40,834 nt of DNA. Source: an uncultured Porphyromonadaceae bacterium (GTDB taxonomy: Bacteria; Bacteroidota; Bacteroidia; Bacteroidales; Muribaculaceae). Under the pieces are notes generated by a model that was not told the DNA's origin, made no database searches, and was given only the letters and a program-made list of their open reading frames with translations. Numbering within the stretch: the first letter of the stretch is position 1; every line of letters starts with the position of its first letter. Of this stretch, positions 25,261 through 33,657 are shown one piece after another. The DNA lies in contig CALKRW010000038.1 of the NCBI GenBank assembly GCA_937989585.1, positions 1-40,834 of the forward strand. Reading direction: 5' to 3'. A program made the position numbers and the translations under genes.

Positions 25261-26541
25261 TTAGCGGCTGAGGAAGTCGGATGTCGACATCTTCTTTCCC
25301 AGAGGTCCGTAGTCGCCGAGCGCTATGTGTGCCACCTGTCGCTCGGGCTGCGTCACATGGTCGATCGGCTCGAGTTTGCCGTCATAATACTCGGTCGGTA
25401 TCATTGTGGCTATCGAATGTTCCCACGCCGCGTTAGGCAGGATGTTGCGGTACATGAAGGCGATGTATTCGCCGAGGGGCTTGCCGTCGATGTTCTTCTT
25501 CTCGCTGTCCCAGACAAAGAGATTGATTCTCTCGCCGCGTTTCTTGCCCTCTTCCACGCGGGCCTTGATCTCGTCAAGGCGCGGATTATTCCTCAGGCAT
25601 ACAACGAATTCGGCCTTGCTGCCGCTTTCCCAGTCGGCATTGCGGTCGCACAGCGAATAGTACGACCGCGTGTCGGATGCCGAACCGAGGCATATCGACC
25701 AGTACCTTGCAGCGGCGCCGTCATACTCCTCGGCTTTTGACGGTATCGGCGCGGGTATGAAGGAGAATGTCATCACGCTGTCCTGTTGCAGGCGTGTCCG
25801 TGCATAGAGGTATGCCGTCGAGTTGTTCGGATAATATTTGCTGACGGGCGATAGGAAGAACGGCACATCGGCCAGTTCGTCCGACTTCAGTATGTAGGCG
25901 TTCGACGTTGCGGCGTAGACATTGCAGTACTCGTGCGATGGTACTTTGGATTTTTTACCGGTGGCGATATCGATTGCGGATATGGCCGGAAGTTCAACGC
26001 CGCCGAACTCGTCTGAATTAAGGCCCGATGCATCAGTGCCGAGATACTGGCGGACAAAGATGGCCACTTTCTTCACATCCTTGTTCACCTTGCATACATT
26101 TGCCGAGCCGAGGCCCGCGATAAAGTCCCCGTCTGTTTCTTCGGGCACGATGTAGATATGGAAGCGTCCGGTCCCTTTTGTGCTTACGCGGAAGGGATTG
26201 ACGCTGCCATTGTCAGGCTCGATTTCCACATCGTTAATTCCGCCTATGGCGTCGCCGGTCTCGTCATTGTAGAGCGAGATGCTGAAATACCTTGCATAGG
26301 GGAACTCGCCGGAAAGACACACCGCCTTGTTTTCATTACCGCTCATATAATAGGTATATTCCCAGTAATTGCTGTAAAGGTCCGGATAAGCGCCGACCAC
26401 CTCGCCGTTGCCCTTGAGGGTCTCGCTCCATTTCCCGTCCATGTCCTCTGTCTGAGGCCCGTCATTATTGTCATCGCAGGCCGCTAGGCACAGCACCGCG
26501 GCTAATCCGAGACAGATGTTCCTGATTTTCGATAGATTCAT
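25261..26541 (-). CDS. Predicted surface lipoprotein of unknown function
   Basis: 426 residues from ATG 26541. The signal MNLSKIRNICLGLAAVLCLAACDDNNDG has the lipobox LAAC; the acidic DDNND just after it matches the Bacteroidetes lipoprotein export signal for surface display. The mature part contains CLSGEFPYARYFSISLYNDETG and IGGINDVEIEPDNGSVNPF, followed by a strand-rich region; I have no confident family. Ends GDYGPLGKKMSTSDFLSR. Single gene with its own terminator. A TAACTTCG element (26614-26621, minus) is a possible -7 box. Confidence 0.85.
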   Translation of the reverse strand: MNLSKIRNICLGLAAVLCLAACDDNNDGPQTEDMDGKWSETLKGNGEVVGAYPDLYSNYWEYTYYMSGNENKAVCLSGEFPYARYFSISLYNDETGDAIGGINDVEIEPDNGSVNPFRVSTKGTGRFHIYIVPEETDGDFIAGLGSANVCKVNKDVKKVAIFVRQYLGTDASGLNSDEFGGVELPAISAIDIATGKKSKVPSHEYCNVYAATSNAYILKSDELADVPFFLSPVSKYYPNNSTAYLYARTRLQQDSVMTFSFIPAPIPSKAEEYDGAAARYWSICLGSASDTRSYYSLCDRNADWESGSKAEFVVCLRNNPRLDEIKARVEEGKKRGERINLFVWDSEKKNIDGKPLGEYIAFMYRNILPNAAWEHSIATMIPTEYYDGKLEPIDHVTQPERQVAHIALGDYGPLGKKMSTSDFLSR

Positions 26542-26890
26542 TATGTACACGATTGGTTTATTATGATTACGATAGTTTTGCCGTCCGCCTCCCGTGACGG
26601 ACGATAATTCGCGCGAAGTTAGCAAAATATGCCGAAATAAATTGCACTGCATTCGTTTTTTAACAGATCCCGATTTACCTCCTTATCAAGTATTATGTCA
26701 CATATACAAGTGACGGAGTCCACCTGATGACTCATAACGACTCTGACCTATATCTATCCTATCCGTTATTTCTCTGTTCTTAAGCCTCTTGGATATTGAC
26801 CTGGTTAACCAAAAACGTTCTGTCTTGCGCTATTGTGATGCAATCGACAACAAAAACCGTTAAAGCGCGTTATAAAAAGACAAAGATTCT
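26542..26890. other. Intergenic region, nothing firm
   Basis: 349 bases between the lipoprotein gene (minus) and a small plus-strand ORF. Apart from the imperfect -7 box TAACTTCG at 26614-26621 (minus strand), I see no gene, terminator or repeat. Confidence 0.5.
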
Positions 26891-27169
26891 ATGACACGGG
26901 CCATAACGATAATATCATGCTTGATAGCGACTTTGTTTCTTGTTCCTGTTCAGGACGATTGCAGTGAGATTCCTGAGCATGAATTAGAAACAGAGATTGA
27001 GTGCTGTGTTGTAGTCGATAGTCCGTCTCTGTCGCAAGTCCCTGAGAAACAGCCTGAATTATTGCTGCCGTCAGATTTGGTGAGGCGCCATGCATGCGTA
27101 TCTGTAAAAACACAGAAACACGTCATTCATTTGCCGGCAAGAATTCTTAACTGCGTGTTCCGTGAATAA
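26891..27169 (+). CDS. Small exported protein, hypothetical
   Basis: 92 residues: MTRAITIISCLIATLFLVPVQ looks like a signal sequence, with a Cys-containing acidic region after it (DDCSEIPEHELETEIECC). No family recognised and no ribosome binding site, as expected here. It precedes the DUF21/CBS gene by 85 bases on the same strand. It may also be a chance frame. Confidence 0.45.
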   Translation: MTRAITIISCLIATLFLVPVQDDCSEIPEHELETEIECCVVVDSPSLSQVPEKQPELLLPSDLVRRHACVSVKTQKHVIHLPARILNCVFRE

Positions 27170-27254
27170 TCAGGTATAAGTTTGACCCTGTTCCATCACA
27201 TCAACCGAAGGTATCCTTGCATGCCTCCGGCAGTATCAACTTATACATCTGTTC

Positions 27255-28289
27255 ATGACACTAATATTATTATATCTTATCGGAGCCCTTGCGGTATCCT
27301 TTCTTTGCTCCGTGCTCGAAGCCGTGTTGCTCTCTACTCCCGTATCATTCATATCGATGAAAGAAAGTCAGGGAGTGAAGGCTGCGTCCCTGCTTATGAA
27401 GTACAAAACAAATATTGACCGTCCTGTCGCAGCAATCCTGACGCTGAATACTGTTGCTCATACCATAGGCGCCGCCGGCGTGGGATCAGAATCGGTCAAG
27501 GTTTTCGGCGAGGCCTATTTTGGTATTATATCGGCCATTCTCACTCTGCTTATTCTCGTGTTGTCCGAAATCATACCCAAGACAATAGGCGCGTCCTATT
27601 GGCGCACTCTCGCAATGCCATCCGCAAAGATTATCAAAGTCCTCATAGTCATAGCCTATCCGCTGGTGTGGCTCTCGGAATTGCTGACCCGTTGCGTGTC
27701 ACCCAGAATACAGCCTTTGACTGTAAGCCGCGAGGAAGTGGCGGCAATGGTCAGTGTCGGTACCGACGAGGGCGTTATCGAGGACGCGGAAAACAAGGTC
27801 ATACAGAATTTTCTGAAACTCTCTAATGTGAAAGCCGGGGACATCATGACACCTTATGTAGTTGTTGCATCTGTGCCTGCTTGCGCAACCATGAAAGAAT
27901 TTTACGACAACACGACTCTTAAGCCCTTCTCACGCATCCCCGTTTTTGAGACGGGCCGTGAATTCATTGCCGGTTACGTCCTCAGGGCGAATGTGCTTGA
28001 AATGCTTGCGCAGGATCAATTCACCATGCCGCTGCACGACATCGTACGTCCCATCCTGTTCTTTATGGAGGATACCAGCGTCTCGGACATATGGCAGAAA
28101 ATGCTTCAGGAGAAAGAACATATTTCGGTGATAACCGATGAATACGGCTGTATGCGCGGTATCGTGACCATGGAGGACGTAATCGAGACAATGCTCGGAG
28201 TTGAGATTGTGGATGAATGTGACACAACCGAAAATCTTCAGGCCATGGCCCGCAGGAAATTCACTCCCGAAACTGCGCAGCATATGTAG
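27255..28289 (+). CDS. CNNM/CorC-type membrane protein (DUF21 plus CBS pair)
   Basis: 344 residues. The N-terminal DUF21 transmembrane domain (about 1-150: CSVLEAVLLSTPVSFISMKE; TLNTVAHTIGAAGVGSES; VLSEIIPKTIGASYWRTLA) is typical of the CNNM/CorC/HlyC family linked to Mg/Co export or tolerance. Two cytoplasmic CBS motifs follow (about 195-310: VKAGDIMTPYVVV; SRIPVFETGREFIAGYVLR; ISVITDEYGCMRGIVTMEDV). The usual C-terminal CorC_HlyC domain is missing, so it is a short version. Ion specificity cannot be read. Confidence 0.92.
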   Translation: MTLILLYLIGALAVSFLCSVLEAVLLSTPVSFISMKESQGVKAASLLMKYKTNIDRPVAAILTLNTVAHTIGAAGVGSESVKVFGEAYFGIISAILTLLILVLSEIIPKTIGASYWRTLAMPSAKIIKVLIVIAYPLVWLSELLTRCVSPRIQPLTVSREEVAAMVSVGTDEGVIEDAENKVIQNFLKLSNVKAGDIMTPYVVVASVPACATMKEFYDNTTLKPFSRIPVFETGREFIAGYVLRANVLEMLAQDQFTMPLHDIVRPILFFMEDTSVSDIWQKMLQEKEHISVITDEYGCMRGIVTMEDVIETMLGVEIVDECDTTENLQAMARRKFTPETAQHM

Positions 28290-28643
28290 ATATCCTTTCG
28301 GAAAATCGCCTCCGGCAGCGAATTAGGCCGGCTGCAACCTGTCCGATCAACGCCCTTGCATTGTTCTCGCCGCCTACGCGCCCCCGCCCCTCAAGGCGGG
28401 GGTGCAAAGCCCGCACCCCATCCCGGTACAATTAAACCCTTGCTGGACAGTAATAGTATATGCTCCTTCCCAATGACTCCCTGAAACTTTTATTACACGC
28501 AACCCGCATCAGCCTAAAGACGTATAGCAAGGAATACGGTAAAATAGCATCTAATCAGATATTATTCAATTAGTGTCATTAGTGGACACTAATATTGAAA
28601 TTAATTATTACCTTTGCTATTGCAACTTAAAACCAAACTTACC
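28290..28643. other. Intergenic region with GC hairpin and promoter
   Basis: 354 bases. It includes an 8-bp GC hairpin CCCCCGCC/GGCGGGGG (28381-28402) without U-tract, then an AT-rich part that carries the palindrome and -7 box listed separately. The base composition changes sharply near 28,440, marking the start of an AT-rich island. Confidence 0.6.
28569..28616 (+). promoter_or_regulatory. Promoter with a palindromic operator-like site
   Basis: Nine-base perfect inverted repeat ATTAGTGTC (28569-28577) / GACACTAAT (28585-28593) with a 7-base loop, lying just upstream of a consensus -7 box TACCTTTG (28609-28616). The expected TTTG at -33 is absent and the palindrome occupies its place, so a bound regulator could repress or replace it. 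Confidence 0.6.
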
Positions 28644-29243
28644 ATGAAAACAAGAATCATAATATTGATATCAATATTCTTGGCTTTAAATGTCAATGCT
28701 CAGGAAATAGACACCGACTCATCTGAGAATATTATGGCCGACACCATTCTGCCGCTTGTATCCCCTTACTATTTTCAGCATCAGTATCTTTCGGTAGTCG
28801 CCCCCATGGTTGACGAAAGCGACGGTTATATATTTGAGGCACCTCTTGTTTTAAACACCTCTACCCCGATTGGCAATGGATTTAGATCCCCATTTGCCGA
28901 TAATGACATCCATACGGAAAAAATAACGGTAAGTGGGAAAGACATTTTTGTCTGGCGCTTCCCTGAACCCGAATATCTTAGAGAGGCACTTTACATGGTA
29001 TTTGTCCCGATTGACGGCCACTACAAAGCCTTTGCAATATGTATAGGCCAGATTGTAGATTGGGAAATCTCTACATCGACGGAAACCTCCCGCCAGACCT
29101 TTGGCCGCATCAAGAAACCCGAAAGCGCACAAGAATGTGTCGACTTATTGATTAAGCGAGGTTTACTGACCGGAGAAATCACTCCCGGCGAATTTATCCA
29201 GGACGGCTATGAATCCCCCAAATATCGCCCCTCCACCAACTGA
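28644..29243 (+). CDS. Secreted hypothetical protein
   Basis: 199 residues. ATG 28644 gives a textbook signal peptide MKTRIIILISIFLALNVNAQ; the longer in-frame start at 28614 overlaps the -7 box and is rejected. The mature part has no recognised motif (YYFQHQYLSVVAPMVDES; AICIGQIVDWEISTSTETS; ECVDLLIKRGLLTGEITPGEF). Lower GC than genes on either side, which suggests an accessory origin. Confidence 0.75.
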   Translation: MKTRIIILISIFLALNVNAQEIDTDSSENIMADTILPLVSPYYFQHQYLSVVAPMVDESDGYIFEAPLVLNTSTPIGNGFRSPFADNDIHTEKITVSGKDIFVWRFPEPEYLREALYMVFVPIDGHYKAFAICIGQIVDWEISTSTETSRQTFGRIKKPESAQECVDLLIKRGLLTGEITPGEFIQDGYESPKYRPSTN

Positions 29244-29307
29244 CCCAACAGTTGTTTTGTCTCACCCTGTGAATTAAAGTTAATCGTCTAAACTATATTG
29301 CTAAGGA

Positions 29308-29339
29308 TTTGTTTTGAGAGTGAAAAATGATTAACTTTG
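29308..29339 (+). promoter_or_regulatory. Bacteroidetes-type promoter of a candidate small RNA
   Basis: TTTG (29308-29311), 20-base spacer, TAACTTTG (29332-29339). It points at no plus-strand gene; only a terminator follows about 30 bases later. Confidence 0.8.
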
Positions 29340-29344
29340 CACTG

Positions 29345-29412
29345 CTCATCTATATGTAGAAGGAGTTTCGGAGTTCGGTATATCTTGACATATATCGAAC
29401 TCTGCGTTTTTT
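29345..29412 (+). ncRNA. Candidate small RNA of about 68 nt
   Basis: A consensus promoter is followed by a strong intrinsic terminator: GAGTTCGGTATAT (29371-29383) / ATATATCGAACTC (29390-29402), one G-T pair, loop CTTGAC, then TGCGTTTTTT. The only start codon inside is ATG TAG (29354-29359), a start-stop pair followed by AAGGAG. The 3' end overlaps the stop codon of the opposite-strand nuclease-like gene by two bases. Confidence 0.6.
29371..29412 (+). terminator. Intrinsic terminator of the small RNA
   Basis: 13-base stem with a 6-base loop and TTTTTT (29407-29412). On the minus strand no T-run follows the stem, so it acts for the plus strand only. Confidence 0.85.
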
Positions 29413-29956
29413 ATAAGAGCCTGCAACTCTCGGACTTAAGTTTCTTCTTAATTTGCTTTTCTCCATAACTTTTGTTGAGGTAATAAGCCGTGAGCAGATA
29501 ATAGGAGTTCCCGTTTCTTGTCTGTGGTTGTAAAACGATAATATATTTTCGTGTCTTGTTGTAAATATATACTCGTTCGACGTCAATGTGTTTACGCTGA
29601 TTGCGTTCGGTAATGCCAAACACGACAATATTGCTGTCTTTAACCTTTTCTTCAATATGTGTTCTTAGCCAATGTAGGCGTTCAGAGCGAAGAGGGTCAT
29701 AAACTCTTTTCTTAATTTTGACATTGTCTTCTTCTACATGCTCAACTTCTTCCGTGGTCAGATGCATGAATTCCCGGTCCATATCAATGACCCCATCCGT
29801 TTTTATCGGATAAATACGTTTACCACGAAAAGAAAAATTGGTGTTGTCCGAAATGTCACGGTCAAACACGCTTCTTAGAGATTTTATACGCTCCTTTTCG
29901 CCCATGCCGTTTAACTCCAGAAATTCGGGATATTTTTTCAATAGATTAAATGGCAT
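29411..29956 (-). CDS. Nuclease-like accessory protein (PBECR-type C-terminus, tentative)
   Basis: 181 residues, basic. C-terminal half (about 85-175) has RSERLHWLRTHIEEKV, a beta hairpin (VERVYIYNKTRKYIIVLQPQ) and SYYLLTAYYLNKSYGEKQI. This order of an Arg/His helix, paired strands and YLLTAYYL resembles the phage Barnase-EndoU-colicin-RelE-like (PBECR) nuclease fold, a guess from pattern only. The N-terminal half (EKERIKSLRSVFDRDISDN) is unknown. It starts seven bases after the DUF3800 stop, so the two are one operon. AT-rich, unlike the core genes. A phage-derived protein or a toxin are both possible. Confidence 0.65.
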   Translation of the reverse strand: MPFNLLKKYPEFLELNGMGEKERIKSLRSVFDRDISDNTNFSFRGKRIYPIKTDGVIDMDREFMHLTTEEVEHVEEDNVKIKKRVYDPLRSERLHWLRTHIEEKVKDSNIVVFGITERNQRKHIDVERVYIYNKTRKYIIVLQPQTRNGNSYYLLTAYYLNKSYGEKQIKKKLKSESCRLL

Positions 29957-29963
29957 TGGACGT

Positions 29964-30650
29964 CTATTTTAATGAGATAAAGAACAGGTTGAACTTCTTT
30001 GCGTATAAGGGGGATGTTCTAACAAGAGATATTGATGTGTGGCTCTTAATATGTTCAACAATCCTGCGTTTGGCCTTTACTTTACCCTCTATTTCTCTAC
30101 ATTCGATTCGCAGGTTATAATTAATTGCACCCATTAATACATCGGCCATCTGCACGAACACACTTTCATGCGAACGTATGAACTGAAAATTGTGGATGGA
30201 GGCATTATATCGTAATATTTCTTTTAGTTTCGATAGTTTGCGTTGGCTGCATGTGTCTTTTATATCGAAATATACATTATAGTTGTTCGCCAAATCGACC
30301 TCATGATGAAGCAACTGATAATACATGCGGAAGTAAAATTCATTGAAAGAGTATTCGGGACGCGTATTGTCAATCTGATTTTTTTCGACGACGACCGCTC
30401 GAAAATTCATATCGGTCATAAAGAAATAGTCCACAAGTTCTTTATACATTTCGTACGTGCTCTCATGGATATTAGTCCACTTGAGTTCATCTGTGTAGCC
30501 GTATTTTGCTTTAATCGCTTTGATTTGCTCTTTGCAGTATTTTATCTGATTGGATGCAATGCTCACATATCCATATAGCATATATGGATGCCCGTCATTT
30601 TCAAGATGGGTACTCTCGTCACAGTAGATATTGAAGGTTTTCTGTATCAT
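29964..30650 (-). CDS. DUF3800 family protein (RNase H-like fold)
   Basis: 228 residues. FNIYCDESTHLENDGHPYM (D11, E12) is the DUF3800 opening, followed by DELKWTNI (E55, K57; EIKW-like), VYFDIKDT (D129) and QMADVLMGA (D170), a set of acidic residues laid out as in an RNase H-like active site. DUF3800 proteins are common in phages, islands and defence loci, with no settled biochemical role. The start is set by the promoter, whose -7 box ends four bases before ATG 30650, and by the family N-terminus. First gene of a two-gene operon. Confidence 0.85.
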   Translation of the reverse strand: MIQKTFNIYCDESTHLENDGHPYMLYGYVSIASNQIKYCKEQIKAIKAKYGYTDELKWTNIHESTYEMYKELVDYFFMTDMNFRAVVVEKNQIDNTRPEYSFNEFYFRMYYQLLHHEVDLANNYNVYFDIKDTCSQRKLSKLKEILRYNASIHNFQFIRSHESVFVQMADVLMGAINYNLRIECREIEGKVKAKRRIVEHIKSHTSISLVRTSPLYAKKFNLFFISLK

Positions 30651-30654
30651 GCCA

Positions 30655-30685
30655 CAAAGTTAACGATAAAATCTTGGTGGCCAAA
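30655..30685 (-). promoter_or_regulatory. Promoter directly at the DUF3800 start codon
   Basis: Minus strand TTTG (30682-30685), 19-base spacer, TAACTTTG (30655-30662), then TGGC and ATG 30650. Transcription would start at or within a few bases of the start codon, giving a leaderless mRNA. Confidence 0.8.
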
Positions 30686-30848
30686 CAACGCCTTAATATA
30701 TTTAAGAGGATAAAAGGAAGTCTCTCCCAAACTCCCACTCTCCCCACTGACACTCAGCCCTCTCATAATTCCCATACATCCCATTCCCCATTGTGCAAAT
30801 TTTTTCGATTTTTTTAGGCTGATAGTCAAACTTTCACGAAAAATATAT

Positions 30849-30856
30849 TACCTTTG
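30849..30856 (+). promoter_or_regulatory. -7 box of a candidate structured RNA
   Basis: TACCTTTG, perfect TAnnTTTG. No TTTG at the expected -33 position (sequence there is CAAA). Bases 30686-30848 between this and the divergent promoter are pyrimidine-rich on the plus strand, with no gene seen. Confidence 0.5.
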
Positions 30857-30862
30857 CGACTG

Positions 30863-31214
30863 CAGACCGTCTTGCAGACCACGCCGGTAGGGTGAGGTTC
30901 TTCCGAACCAGGCCCCGCTCCGGGGTTAAGCGGGGCTGGATGCGTAACATAATTTGAAAGCGTTTATCCGCGCTGATTCTTGACACTTCGAAATTCTCGC
31001 AAAATTTCTATCAATAGTCAAGGATTGAGCAACGACAGACGCCCGCGGTATGTAAATTTATGCATCGGTTTTAGACTTCGTGAGGAGTCAGAACCGGATG
31101 TGCTATTTACATATACAAGCGTAGGGCTTCTCCGTTGCCGTCCGACTATTGATGGGCAATGCGAGAAGCCTCGAAGTGTAGGACGGTAACAGATACAGAC
31201 TCCTACGCTTTTTC
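30863..31214 (+). ncRNA. Candidate structured RNA of about 350 nt
   Basis: Between a -7 box and a terminator-like end lie many paired elements and no long reading frame on this strand. They are GGTTC-TTCC-GAACC (30896-30909), GCCCCGC/GCGGGGC (30912-30936), and a long arm from GTAAAT (31052) to ATTTAC (31110) enclosing CATCGGTT/AACCGGATG and GACTTC-GTGA-GGAGTC. Last comes a domain closed by AAGCGTAGG (31117-31125) / CCTACGCTT (31202-31210) followed by TTT. Inside it GCTTCTC (31126-31132) / GAGAAGC (31163-31169) and GTTGCCGTCC (31134-31143) / GGACGGTAAC (31181-31190) interleave, the order of a pseudoknot. I do not recognise it as tmRNA, RNase P, SRP or 6S RNA. Confidence 0.6.
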
Positions 31215-31278
31215 ATTTAAACCAATCTAACGCCAACGAGAGGATGACCGCGGCAAAAATTTATTAATCACCATTGTT

Positions 31279-33537
31279 ATGTGCCTTTCTAAAAAACTAA
31301 TTGGGATAATAGCATTCCTTTTGGCTATGCCATGTCAAGCTCTCACGGGTAGTGGCACAGAAACTGATCCATATGAAATCACTTCAACCGCAGACTTGAA
31401 GGCTATCTCTAATGGAACGACCGATTATTACCGTCTTGTCAACGACATTGTAGACTGCCCGTGCCTCGGAATCAATTTCTGTGGACACTTCGATGGAACA
31501 GGCCATTCCATCTCGCTTAATGTATCAGAAACAAATTCTTGGATTGAAAGCGCCGGTTTATTCCACTCATGTTCCGGTGCAACTATAAAAAATTTAACTG
31601 TCAAGGGGGCAATTTCTATCTCTAAATCTCGGTATTATACTTATGGATCAAAAAAGTATTATAATGGATTAGGCAACTGGTGGAATGAATACTATTATTT
31701 GGTAAGACTACGATTAGGAGCAATTTGTGGCATTGCTACCGCTACGACTTTTAAAAACGTCCGCAACGAGGCCTCGATTAAAGGTATGATTGCTAAAGCA
31801 AAAGAGGGTTATGACTATTATCTTGGCAGTGATTGTGGTCTTGGTGGGTTGGTTGGCGTAGCTCAGTCCTGTGTCTTCCTCCAATGTTGTAATGTCGGTT
31901 CCATAAGTGGATACCTGGGATCTATTGAGGATGCCCATTCTCCAAGTAATGCAGGGCTGACCATTATTCAAAATGGAGTGGGTGCATTAATCGGTACTGA
32001 TGTTAACTCTACTATAACTGATTCATATGCTAAAAGTAATATATCTTGTAGTGGATATATTTACTGCGAAGGTGCCCTGATTGGCAATTGTGAATCATCT
32101 AGGCTTTCAAGATGTTATTTTGACGGGCAGACAAATTATGCTCCTTTTATAGGCAATAATAATGGTTCAATAATAACAGACTGTATCAGTCGTGTGAAAT
32201 TAGCATCTATTCCCATTTTCCCATCATGCGTAAACTGTTATACATCGGTAGTAGCCGCAATAGGTCATGAAGGCGTTGAATACGTGGAACCGGAAATGTT
32301 CTCAATACAGAGTTGGTATGCTACAAAACTCCCTTCATGGGATTTCAGCGGCGTGTGGTATATGCCTTCAGGAATCGATGCAATGCCCCTTTTGAGAACC
32401 GAGCCCTCTATAAAATGGACAGGATTCCCTGTATATGGTGGAAATGTTGAATTCACCTCTACAAATCTGTCTTCCGCTCTAATAATCGAATCGACCAATG
32501 ATAATGAGATAGTTGTCGATGGTGCCAAAATAACATTTTTAAAAGCAGGCAATGTGAATGTCAAAGTAAGTCAAAACGCTGATTCTCCGTTCAAACCTGT
32601 GGACGAAACTATAACTTTTAATGTACAGAAGGCAAAGTTGACTATCAGTGCTAAAGACTATACAATGAATTATGGCGACCACCCTTCATCTGAAAACATA
32701 CTTGATTATACAGGATTTATCGGATCAGATACCTCCGACTCATTGGACCGGCTGCCAACCGTTATATTTGGTGGCTCCTCTACTTCTGATGTAGGGAAAT
32801 ATAACATTATTGTTTCTGGAGCGTCATCCTCCAATTATTCTATCTCTTATAATAAAGGAGTTCAGACTATAGAACCTCGTTCTATTATGGTTAAACCCAT
32901 TGACATGACTCGCTTGTATGGCAATCCTAATCCCCAATTCAATTTAGAATTCGAAGGATGGGTCAATGGCCACAATGAATCTAAGATAACCCAGTATCCG
33001 ACAGCAAGTACGCAAGCTAATTCCAAAAGTTATGCCGGAGATTACGTCATTACAGTTAGAGGCGGAGAGATACATCCTAACTACAGATTTCAATACCTCA
33101 CAGGAACCCTTACAATTGATAAAGCCCCATTAATGATTGGGGTAAAGGATGCAAAGCGTAATACATTCGAGTTTAATCCAGAATTCGAATTAACCTTCAG
33201 TGGATTCAAAAATGGTGATGACAGTTCATCTATCGATGAACTACCAGAAATAAGTTGCGAAGCCTCATACGATTCACCTGAAGGAATATACCCGATTATA
33301 CTTTCCGGCGGTTCAGACAAGAATTATCTCATCAAATTGAAAAATGGTGTGCTCATAGTTGAACCTAAATCCGGTATTGAGGAGGTAAGCGCAGATTACT
33401 TCGCAGATTCGTCTGCAAGATATTTTACCATAGGCGGTATAGAAGTGACTCCAGATAAAGAAAATAAACTCAAACCAGGCATATACATCAAAGTTTTCAA
33501 TAATGCAACATCAAAAATTTGCATAAGGAAATATTGA
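31279..33537 (+). CDS. Large secreted GLUG/MBG-repeat protein
   Basis: 752 residues. Signal peptide MCLSKKLIGIIAFLLAMPCQA, then GSGTETDPYEITSTADLKAI, the usual opening of GLUG/InlB-type surface proteins, and glycine-rich parallel-beta repeats to about residue 330. A Cys pair region is followed by three MBG-type Ig-like repeats (about 450-690: LTISAKDYTMNYGDHP, IMVKPIDMTRLYGNPNPQF, LMIGVKDAKRNTFEFNPEF). The C-terminus (RYFTIGGIEV ... KPGIYIKVFNNATSKICIRKY in parts) resembles a type IX secretion sorting domain. Probably an adhesin or cell-surface protein. AT-rich compared with neighbours. Confidence 0.85.
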   Translation: MCLSKKLIGIIAFLLAMPCQALTGSGTETDPYEITSTADLKAISNGTTDYYRLVNDIVDCPCLGINFCGHFDGTGHSISLNVSETNSWIESAGLFHSCSGATIKNLTVKGAISISKSRYYTYGSKKYYNGLGNWWNEYYYLVRLRLGAICGIATATTFKNVRNEASIKGMIAKAKEGYDYYLGSDCGLGGLVGVAQSCVFLQCCNVGSISGYLGSIEDAHSPSNAGLTIIQNGVGALIGTDVNSTITDSYAKSNISCSGYIYCEGALIGNCESSRLSRCYFDGQTNYAPFIGNNNGSIITDCISRVKLASIPIFPSCVNCYTSVVAAIGHEGVEYVEPEMFSIQSWYATKLPSWDFSGVWYMPSGIDAMPLLRTEPSIKWTGFPVYGGNVEFTSTNLSSALIIESTNDNEIVVDGAKITFLKAGNVNVKVSQNADSPFKPVDETITFNVQKAKLTISAKDYTMNYGDHPSSENILDYTGFIGSDTSDSLDRLPTVIFGGSSTSDVGKYNIIVSGASSSNYSISYNKGVQTIEPRSIMVKPIDMTRLYGNPNPQFNLEFEGWVNGHNESKITQYPTASTQANSKSYAGDYVITVRGGEIHPNYRFQYLTGTLTIDKAPLMIGVKDAKRNTFEFNPEFELTFSGFKNGDDSSSIDELPEISCEASYDSPEGIYPIILSGGSDKNYLIKLKNGVLIVEPKSGIEEVSADYFADSSARYFTIGGIEVTPDKENKLKPGIYIKVFNNATSKICIRKY

Positions 33538-33657
33538 ATAGAGGACAAAATAAATTCAAAATCTATAATGCGTGAGTCAATAGTTCATTGTTAAGCGAAA
33601 AGAAATTATCTTAATAGTTAATCTGGAAATGCAGGAAATGCATTATTCCCAACGCAT

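Noticed and set aside
28381..28402. GC hairpin as a terminator of the DUF21/CBS gene
   Set aside because: It lies 92 bases after the stop and has no U-tract; kept only as a note in the intergenic entry.
30863..31214. tmRNA, RNase P RNA, SRP or 6S RNA
   Set aside because: No tRNA-like ends or tag frame, no GAGGAAAGUCC core, no GGAA-tetraloop SRP helix and no single long bubble hairpin were found.
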